From JBDTSW01 sp963797835 (lineage in GTDB: Bacteria > Actinomycetota > Thermoleophilia > Solirubrobacterales > 70-9), in NCBI GenBank assembly GCA_963797835.1, contig CAWCRN010000027.1:186001-250000 (forward strand): a stretch of 64,000 bases of DNA, written 5' to 3'. The notes under the pieces are model-generated. The model searched no databases and had not been told where the DNA came from. It worked only from the letters and a program-made list of their open reading frames with translations. This document shows, one piece after another, positions 58,581-64,000 of this stretch. Made by a program: the position numbers and the translations under genes. Numbering within the stretch: the stretch's first letter is position 1; the number at the start of each line of letters is the position of its first letter.

Positions 58581-60845
58581 TTACCGTCGGTCGCGGCCGC
58601 CGCCGCGGCCGCCGCGGCCACGGTCACGCCCGCGTCCGCCGTCGCCACCGCCGTCGAGGCGCTCGCGGCCTCGGCCGCCGCCGCCACCGTCGCGGCCGCC
58701 GCCGGAGCCGACGCTCGCCAGCTCCTCGGCCGACTTGCCCTCGATCGAGGGGTCGTCGGAGCGACGGAGGCCGATGCGGCCGCGCTCGCGGTCGACCTCG
58801 ACCACGGTCACGTCCAGCTCGTCGCCCGCGGAGAGCACGTCCTCCACCGTGTCCACCCGCTCGCCAGGCTTCACGTTGGAGATGTGCAGGAGGCCATCAG
58901 TGCCCTTCACCAGCTCGACGAACGCGCCGAAGGTGGTCGTCTTCACGACCTTGCCCTTGAACGTGTCGCCGACCTCGGCCTCGCGCGTCATCGCCTCGAT
59001 CTGCGCGATGCACTCCTTGACCTGCTTGCCGGAGGGCGCGTAGACCCGCACGGTGCCGTCGTCGTCGATGTCGATCTCGGCCTCGAACTCCTCCTGCATG
59101 CCGCGGATCGTCTCGCCACCCTTGCCGATGACCGCCCCGATCTTGTCGGGGTCGATCTGGATCGTCTCGATCGCGGGCGCGTACTCCGAGAGCTCCGCGC
59201 GCGGCTCGGAGATCGCCTCGGCCATCTTGCCGAGGATGAACAGCCGGCCCTGGCGGGCCTGCTCGAGCGCGTCACGCAGGATCTCGAAGGTGACCCCGGA
59301 GATCTTGATGTCCATCTGGAGGGCGGTGATGCCGTCCTCGAAGCCGGCGACCTTGAAGTCCATGTCGCCGAGGTGATCCTCGACGCCGGCGATGTCGGTC
59401 AGCACGACGTGGTCGTCCCCCTCCTTGATCAGCCCCATGGCCACGCCGGCCACCGGAGCGGGGACGGGGACGCCGGCCGCCTGGAGCGCCATCGAGGACG
59501 CGCAGACGGAGCCCATCGACGACGAGCCGTTCGACTCGAGCGTGTCCGAGACGACCCGGATCACGTAGGGGAAATCCTCCTCGTCGGGGATCGACGGCAC
59601 CAGGGCGCGCTCGGCGAGCGCACCATGGCCGATGTCGCGGCGCTTCGGGCCGCGCATGAAGCCGGCCTCGCCCACCGAGAACGGCGGGAAGTTGTAGTGG
59701 TGCCAGAACCGCTTGGTCTCCTGGAGGCCGAGGTTGTCGACCTTCATGTCCATGCGGGTGGTGCCGAGCGCGACCGACGACAGGATCTGCGTCTCACCGC
59801 GGGTGAAAAGTGCAGAGCCGTGAGCCCGGGGCGAGATGTCCACCTCGGTCTCGATCGGCCGGATCTCGTCCGTCGCGCGCCCGTCGGGACGCTTCTTGTC
59901 GACCGCGATCCGCTTCCGGATCACGTCCTTCTCGAGCTTCGAGAAGGCCGCCTTGACCGCGGAGCGCCGCTCCTCGGCCTCCTCGTCATCGCCCTCGGGG
60001 GCAAGGTCGGCCAGGACCTCGTCCTTGACGGCGTCGATCGCGTCCTGGCGGGCGAGCTTCTCCGGGACCTGGGTGGCCTCGTCGAGCTTGGCGCCGTACT
60101 TGGAGGAGATCTCCTCCACCAGGGCCTCGTCGACCTGCGGGACCTCGACCTCGATCTTGTCCTTGCCGGCGATCGCGCGCAGCTCGTTGATCGAGGCGAC
60201 GATCTTCTTGATCTCGCCATGGGCGATGTCGAGCGCGTCGAGGACCTCGGCCTCGGTGACGCCCTCGGCGCCGCACTCGACCATCAGGATCGCCTCCTCG
60301 GAGCCGGAGACGATCAGGTCCATCTCCAGGTCCTCGAGGGTCTCCTCCTCGGGGTTGATGACGAAGTCGCCGTCGAGCTTGCCGACGCGCACGGCGCCAA
60401 CCGGGGTCTCGACCGGGGCCTGCGAGATCGCAAGCGCGGCGGAGGCGCCGTTCATCGCGAGGATGTCGTAGGGGTGGACATGGTCCACCGAGATCGGCTG
60501 GGCCACGATCTGCGTCTCGTAGTGGTAGCCCTTGGGGAAGAGGGGTCGGATGGGGCGATCGATCATGCGCGCCGTGAGCGTCGCCTTCTCGCCCGCGCGC
60601 GCCTCGCGCCGGAAGAACGAGCCGGGGATCTTGCCCGCGGCGTAGTGCTTCTCCTCGACGTCCACGGTGAGGGGGAGGAAGTCGACGTCGCGCCTGTCGC
60701 CGACGGTCGCGGTGCAGAGCACCATCGTCTCGCCGGAGGTGACGACCACGGAGCCGCCGGCCTGCCGGGCCAGCTTGCCCGTCTCGAAGGAGATCTCCTT
60801 GCCGCCGACGTCCACCGAAACGTGCTTCGGGTCAAACATACTCAT
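58581..60845 (-). CDS. pnp: Polyribonucleotide nucleotidyltransferase (PNPase)
   Basis: A protein of 754 residues, phosphorolytic 3'-5' exoribonuclease. Two RNase-PH domains (DFLPLTVDVEEKHYAAGKIP, RMIDRPIRPLFPKGYHYETQ; SVGEAGFMRGPKRRDIGHGA, ESNGSSSMGSVCASSMALQA) flank an alpha-helical domain. KH (KIGAVIGKGGETIRGMQEEF) and S1 (GKVVKTTTFGAFVELVKGTD) follow. The last about 45 residues are an unusual Gly/Arg/Asp-rich tail (GGGRDGGGGGRGRERLDGGG onward), likely to bind RNA or partners such as RNase J or Y. The leader carries an SD-like AAAGGA and a hairpin at 60864-60882. Confidence 0.96.
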   Translation of the reverse strand: MSMFDPKHVSVDVGGKEISFETGKLARQAGGSVVVTSGETMVLCTATVGDRRDVDFLPLTVDVEEKHYAAGKIPGSFFRREARAGEKATLTARMIDRPIRPLFPKGYHYETQIVAQPISVDHVHPYDILAMNGASAALAISQAPVETPVGAVRVGKLDGDFVINPEEETLEDLEMDLIVSGSEEAILMVECGAEGVTEAEVLDALDIAHGEIKKIVASINELRAIAGKDKIEVEVPQVDEALVEEISSKYGAKLDEATQVPEKLARQDAIDAVKDEVLADLAPEGDDEEAEERRSAVKAAFSKLEKDVIRKRIAVDKKRPDGRATDEIRPIETEVDISPRAHGSALFTRGETQILSSVALGTTRMDMKVDNLGLQETKRFWHHYNFPPFSVGEAGFMRGPKRRDIGHGALAERALVPSIPDEEDFPYVIRVVSDTLESNGSSSMGSVCASSMALQAAGVPVPAPVAGVAMGLIKEGDDHVVLTDIAGVEDHLGDMDFKVAGFEDGITALQMDIKISGVTFEILRDALEQARQGRLFILGKMAEAISEPRAELSEYAPAIETIQIDPDKIGAVIGKGGETIRGMQEEFEAEIDIDDDGTVRVYAPSGKQVKECIAQIEAMTREAEVGDTFKGKVVKTTTFGAFVELVKGTDGLLHISNVKPGERVDTVEDVLSAGDELDVTVVEVDRERGRIGLRRSDDPSIEGKSAEELASVGSGGGRDGGGGGRGRERLDGGGDGGRGRDRGRGGRGGGRDRR

Positions 60846-60863
60846 GTATTCGAATGTCCTTTC

Positions 60864-60882
60864 GGCCGCCCGGTTGGCGGCC
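60864..60882 (-). promoter_or_regulatory. Hairpin in the pnp leader
   Basis: Perfect 7-bp arms GGCCGCC/GGCGGCC around a 5-nt loop, about 20 nt before the pnp start and directly followed by AAAGGA. pnp leaders in other bacteria are processed and autoregulated at stem-loops; a similar role here is inferred. Confidence 0.4.
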
Positions 60883-60947
60883 TCTCTCTCTTAGAACTCT
60901 CGTTCTCGTACGGCGGTGATGTTACAAAAGCGCCAATGGGCCTTGAA

Positions 60948-61409
60948 TCAGCCGCTCAGGTCGTCGACGGCGTCGACGATCAGCTGAGCGTCGGGGATCT
61001 CGAGCGGTGTGTCCGCCTCGTGCACCCAGCGGACGGTGCCGCCCGGGTCGATCAACACGAGCGAGCGGTTCGCTGTGCCGTAGGCCTCCAGATAGGCGCC
61101 GTAGGCGTCGGCGACCGCGCCTTTCGGATGAAAGTCCGCGAGGAGGGTGAAGTCGATCCCGAGCTGCTTGCGAAAGGCGCGGTGGGCCCAGGAATGGTCG
61201 ATGCTGATCCCGATCAGCTCGGCGCCGGCGGCGTCCAGTTCGTCCTTGCGGTTGTTGTAGAGGCTCAGCTGGTCGGTGCACACCGGGCTGAAGTCGTTCG
61301 GATAGAAGCAGAGGACGACGGTGCGTCCGCGAAGGTCGGAGAGGCTCGTCTCCTCGCCGCGATGGTTCTTCAGGGTGAAGTCGGGAGCCTGGGTTCCGGG
61401 CTCGATCAC
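60948..61409 (-). CDS. Peroxiredoxin (AhpC/TSA family, Bcp-like)
   Basis: About 153 residues from GTG 61409 (IEPGTQAPDFTLKNHRGEET). Thioredoxin-fold peroxidase with the peroxidatic Cys in CFYPNDFSPVCTDQLSLYNN (PxxxTxxC-like, here SPVC) and HRAFRKQLGIDFTLLADFHP. No clear resolving Cys is seen, so it may be 1-Cys type and use a thioredoxin such as the one at 11267. It sits between pnp and rpsO, an insertion in the usual rpsO-pnp pair. Confidence 0.9.
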   Translation of the reverse strand: MIEPGTQAPDFTLKNHRGEETSLSDLRGRTVVLCFYPNDFSPVCTDQLSLYNNRKDELDAAGAELIGISIDHSWAHRAFRKQLGIDFTLLADFHPKGAVADAYGAYLEAYGTANRSLVLIDPGGTVRWVHEADTPLEIPDAQLIVDAVDDLSG

Positions 61410-61419
61410 GCCGGTCCGG

Positions 61420-61689
61420 CTAGTGGCGCAAGCCCAGATCGGCGACCAGCGCACGGTAGCGCTCGACATCGGAGCGCTCGAGGTAGCGCAGCAGCCGGCG
61501 GCGCTTGCCGACGAGCATCAGCAGGCCCCGGCGCGAGTGGTGGTCCTTCGTGTGCGTGCGGAGGTGCTCGGTCAGCTCGTTGATGCGCTCGGTGAGCAGC
61601 GCCACCTGGACCTCGGCGGAGCCGGTGTCGTTCTCGGAGCGGCCGTACTGGTCGACCAGCTCGCGCTTCTTGGAGGCGGTGATGCTCAT
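61420..61689 (-). CDS. rpsO: Ribosomal protein uS15
   Basis: Exactly 89 residues, the usual S15 length: SITASKKRELVDQYGRSEND, TGSAEVQVALLTERINELTE, HLRTHTKDHHSRRGLLMLVG and KRRRLLRYLERSDVERYRAL. It binds 16S rRNA helix 22 early in 30S assembly. The ATG at 61689 has no Shine-Dalgarno; a TAACCT lies 10 nt upstream. The same reading frame is open upstream all the way through ribF with no stop, which is unusual. Confidence 0.96.
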   Translation of the reverse strand: MSITASKKRELVDQYGRSENDTGSAEVQVALLTERINELTEHLRTHTKDHHSRRGLLMLVGKRRRLLRYLERSDVERYRALVADLGLRH

Positions 61690-62769
61690 CGCGGCCGGAA
61701 GGTTAGCGACCGTGCGCGGGCCTGCGTGCATCTGGGGTGGTCGTGGACCGAGCGGGGCGACGCCGACGGGGCGTCCGCATGGCAGCGCCATGTGGAAGTT
61801 CGGCGGTGTCGCATCCGCGAAGTGTCCACGGCCGCATCCAGGTGTGCGCGGGTCCGTGGACGTCCTATCAGCGATCGGCGCACGCGGCGGCTGGTAGGAG
61901 GCGCAGACCCGCCGGGCGTCCTCGACGTCTCGGTGCATCTGTGCGATCAGGTCCTCGGCGGAGGCGAAGCGCTTCTCGCCGCGCAGGCGTTCGACGAAGG
62001 CCACCCGCAGCGTGCGCCCGTAGAGGTCGGCGTCGAAGTCGATCAGGTAGGCCTCGACCAACAGGCCGCGGCCAGTCTCGAAGGTGGGCCGGATCCCCAC
62101 GTTGACCGCGGCCGGGCGGCCATCGGCGAACGCGGCATAGACGCCGTGGCCGGGGACGACGTACTCGTCGTCGGGCACGATGTTCGCGGTCGGGAATCCG
62201 AGCGTGCGTCCACGCCGGTCGCCCCGGGTGACCTCGCCCTCGAGCAGGAAGGGCGCGCCGAGGCAGGCATTGGCGGTGGCCAGGTCGCCGGCGGCAACGA
62301 CGGCGCGGATCCGCGTCGACGACACCGTTTCCCCCTGCACCTCGACGAGCGGCACGACCCGCGTGGAGAACTCCGGGCGTGAGAGCAGCATCTCCGCGTC
62401 GCCGCGCGCCTTGCGACCGAAGCGGAAGTTCTCGCCGACGGAGACCTCGGTCGCCGCGAGGGTCTCGACCAGGATCCGCTCGCAGAACTCCTCGGCCTCG
62501 ATCGAGGAGAAGCCCTCGTCGAACGGGATCACGACCAGCTCCTCGACGCCAAGGCCCTCGATCACGTCGCGCTTGACGGGAAACGGCATGATCAGCTTCG
62601 GCGCCGCCTCAGGGTGGATCACGCTGAGCGGGTGCGGCTCGAACGTGAGGACGGTGTCGGCGTCACCGATCACGGCGCGATGGCCCACGTGAACTCCGTC
62701 GAAGGTGCCGATCGCGACCCGGCGCGGACGCCGCTCGGCCTGGTCGAGCTGTGTCACCTCGATGCTCAC
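61690..62769 (-). CDS. ribF: Bifunctional riboflavin kinase/FAD synthetase (frame runs on into rpsO)
   Basis: RibF adenylates FMN and phosphorylates riboflavin. The N-terminal FAD-synthetase domain has RRVAIGTFDGVHVGHRAVIG and VVIPFDEGFSSIEAEEFCER, SVGENFRFGRKARGDAEMLL. The C-terminal kinase domain has GDRRGRTLGFPTANIVPDDE, GVYAAFADGRPAAVNVGIRP and LRGEKRFASAEDLIAQMHRD. Homology should end near VEDARRVCASY (about 61895). Beyond that, about 65 codons of low-complexity sequence lead in frame into the S15 start without a stop. Either a stop was lost through an indel or a fusion exists. GTG start overlaps the truB stop (GTGA). Confidence 0.9.
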
Positions 62770-63434
62770 TGGGCCTCAACTCTGCCAGGGTCGGCCCCCC
62801 GCGCGCGCTCCAGGGCGGCCTCGAGCCGCAGCGGGCTACGCTCGTCCGCCTCCTCCACGGTGAACGGCCCGATCGCCGTCCGGCGGAGCTCCTCGCAGTA
62901 GGCGTCGCCGAGGTCGGCGATCAGGCTGCGCACGTACGTCCCCGACGAGCATTCGATCGCGAACTCGGCGCGGTCGCCGCGGCGCCACACCTCGTCGAAG
63001 CGGTGGACGGTCACGAGGCGCTCGGGCACCACCACCTCCTCCCCCCTACGCGCCCTGCGGTAGGCGCGCTCACCGCCGACCTTCACGGCCGAGAAGGCGG
63101 GCGGGCGCTGCCGGATCTCGCCTTGCGGCAGCTCGAGCTCGCCCGCCGGGACGACGCCGGTCTCGGTGATCTCGCCGTCGGGGTCGCCGGTCGTCGAGAC
63201 GGCGCCGAAGCGCGCGATCACCCGGTAGGTCTTGCGGAGCCCCATGAACCTGGCCTGCTCGCGCGTGGCCTGCCGGGTGAGCAGCACGATAAGGAGCCCC
63301 GTGGCAAAGGGGTCCAGGGTGCCCGCGTGGCCGGCCTTGACACCGTGCTCGCGCTTGACCCGGGCGACGACGTCGTGGGAGGTGACGCCCGCCGGCTTGT
63401 CGATCAGGAGGACGGCGGGCGCGGGGTCAGGCAC
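62766..63434 (-). CDS. truB: tRNA pseudouridine(55) synthase TruB
   Basis: About 222 residues from GTG 63434 (PDPAPAVLLIDKPAGVTSHD). Makes pseudouridine 55 in tRNA. The catalytic Asp is in VKAGHAGTLDPFATGLLIVL, and the motifs KTYRVIARFGAVSTTGDPDG and ECSSGTYVRSLIADLGDAYC are present. It is shorter than enterobacterial TruB, lacking the PUA-like tail, as in many actinobacteria. The start codon lies within one arm of a 15-bp inverted repeat that also covers the end of nrnA. Confidence 0.94.
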   Translation of the reverse strand: MPDPAPAVLLIDKPAGVTSHDVVARVKREHGVKAGHAGTLDPFATGLLIVLLTRQATREQARFMGLRKTYRVIARFGAVSTTGDPDGEITETGVVPAGELELPQGEIRQRPPAFSAVKVGGERAYRRARRGEEVVVPERLVTVHRFDEVWRRGDRAEFAIECSSGTYVRSLIADLGDAYCEELRRTAIGPFTVEEADERSPLRLEAALERARGADPGRVEAQ

Positions 63435-63482
63435 CGTGTCAGTGCGGCCGGGGGGCGGCAAACCTAAACGGTGCCTGACCCC
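63423..63482. repeat. 15-bp perfect inverted repeat spanning the nrnA end and truB start
   Basis: GGGGTCAGGCACCGT (63423-63437) and its exact complement (63468-63482) are 30 nt apart. One arm encodes the last residues of NrnA, the other contains the truB GTG. It has the look of a paired REP element and could mask the truB start in mRNA. Confidence 0.6.
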
Positions 63483-64000
63483 AGCTTTGTGCACAGCGCC
63501 TCGACGATCTCCTCGTAGGGGAGGTCGGTGGAGAACCCGGCCGCCCGCGGGTGGCCGCCGCCGCCGTACGTGCGGGCGATCGCGGAGACGTCGGTCTCGC
63601 CGTCCGTGGAGCGCAAGCTCACCTTGCGGGCCGTGGCGGCCGCCTCGGCCCGGTCGCGCACGACCGCCGCGATCCTCGTCCCCTCGAGGGCGCGGACGTG
63701 GTCGATGATCCCCTCCGTCAGGACCTCGGCGGCCCCGGTCTGGGCGTAGTCATCGGCCGAGACGTAGGTCACGGCGAGCCCGCAGTCGTCGTGGCGCTCG
63801 ATCTTGTCCAGGGCGCGCGAGAGCAGGCGGAGCTTCTCGATCGGCACCCGCTCGTAGATGCGGCGATAGGTGTCGCCGACGTCCACCCCGGCATCGATCA
63901 GCGCGGCGGCCGTGCGGTGCGTGGCGGCAGCGGTGTTCTCGTAGGAGAAGCGGCCGGTGTCGGTCACGAGCCCGACGTACAGGGCGCCGGCGACCTCGGG
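63464..64000 (-). CDS. nrnA: Bifunctional oligoribonuclease / PAP phosphatase NrnA, partial
   Basis: The C-terminal part of a DHH-family phosphoesterase; the 5' part lies beyond the window and the frame is open to the last base. Seen: the end of the DHH domain YVGLVTDTGRFSYENTAAAT, a linker, and the DHHA1 domain with VRDRAEAAATARKVSLRSTD, IARTYGGGGHPRAAGFSTDL (GGGHxxAAG motif). NrnA degrades nano-RNA and dephosphorylates 3',5'-PAP. PAP is the by-product of sulfotransferases such as the one at 20523. The order nrnA-truB-ribF-rpsO is conserved. Confidence 0.93.
   Translation of the reverse strand, partial: PEVAGALYVGLVTDTGRFSYENTAAATHRTAAALIDAGVDVGDTYRRIYERVPIEKLRLLSRALDKIERHDDCGLAVTYVSADDYAQTGAAEVLTEGIIDHVRALEGTRIAAVVRDRAEAAATARKVSLRSTDGETDVSAIARTYGGGGHPRAAGFSTDLPYEEIVEALCTKLGSGTV

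Noticed and set aside
58581..58720. Repetitive GC-rich DNA as a possible CRISPR or satellite
   Set aside because: The repeats are irregular codons for the G/R-rich PNPase tail, with no constant spacer length.
58227..61583. Very long open frame (over 1100 codons) on the plus strand across pnp
   Set aside because: It is antisense to pnp, the peroxiredoxin gene and the start of M16, which have complete family motifs. High GC keeps antisense frames open; its translation is low-complexity Arg/Asp/Leu-rich.
1..64000. tRNA, rRNA or tmRNA genes
   Set aside because: No GTTCRANNC T-loop with matching acceptor stem or rRNA-like stretch was found by eye; a covariance-model search would be decisive.

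Overview
The window is very GC-rich and densely coded on both strands. Gene content and order point to a high-G+C actinobacterium, most likely class Thermoleophilia (Solirubrobacterales/Gaiellales-like). That placement is an inference. It rests on the actinobacterial housekeeping order nrnA-truB-ribF-rpsO-pnp-M16-dapB...dapA-rnj...ftsK-rodZ-cinA...recA-recX...miaB-miaA-dapF...hflX, the murT/gatD genes, and repeated small SnoaL-like proteins beginning MSQ(E/A)NVE. No rRNA, tRNA, CRISPR array, insertion sequence or phage gene was found.

Layout. 1-8 kb: two small proteins, glutamine-dependent NAD synthetase, a secreted HEYNH metalloprotease, a GH3 hydrolase translationally coupled to a K+-channel-like protein, and a copper module (multicopper oxidase plus a broken cupredoxin). 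8-12.7 kb: YdjC/ChbG deacetylase, WS/DGAT acyltransferase, CcdA, thioredoxin-TPR protein, YqgE. 12.7-15 kb: a SigB/SigF-type sigma factor with its own candidate SigB-type promoter and a strong leader hairpin, facing a two-domain RsbW-like ATPase and a PRC-barrel-like protein. 15-18 kb: three tandem SnoaL-like paralogues, an alpha/beta hydrolase and a cyclophilin lipoprotein. 18-24 kb: lipid kinase, murT, then sulfotransferase, glycosyltransferase and methyltransferase genes, then gatD, as one tightly coupled envelope operon. 24-32 kb: dut, hflX, GH114-like protein, SDR, glutamate decarboxylase, RidA, PPOX protein, an LL-diaminopimelate-type aminotransferase, dapF. 32-47 kb: miaA, miaB, cytochrome c, rny, recX, recA, thpR, LLM oxidoreductase, hydrolase, cinA, rodZ, ftsK. 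47-52 kb: AbiEi/DUF559 protein, a two-component system and a broken M36-like peptidase. 52-64 kb: rnj, dapA, vapBC, amidase, dapB, M16 peptidase, pnp, peroxiredoxin, rpsO, ribF, truB and the 3' part of nrnA.

How the genes work together. DapA, DapB, the DapL-like aminotransferase and DapF together imply the aminotransferase route to diaminopimelate. MurT/GatD would amidate lipid II built on it, and FtsK and RodZ serve division and shape. RNase Y, RNase J and PNPase are three core RNA-decay enzymes. The sigma factor and ATPase form a partner-switching-type stress module. Many starts have a TANNNT or NATACT hexamer 6-8 nt upstream, which suggests leaderless transcription is common here.

Caution: at least a dozen conserved genes, including dapA, dapB, miaA, cinA, recX and the recA tail, carry single-base frameshifts. 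Most can be repaired by removing the G of a CGA on the coding strand. I read these mainly as assembly or base-calling indels, not gene decay.
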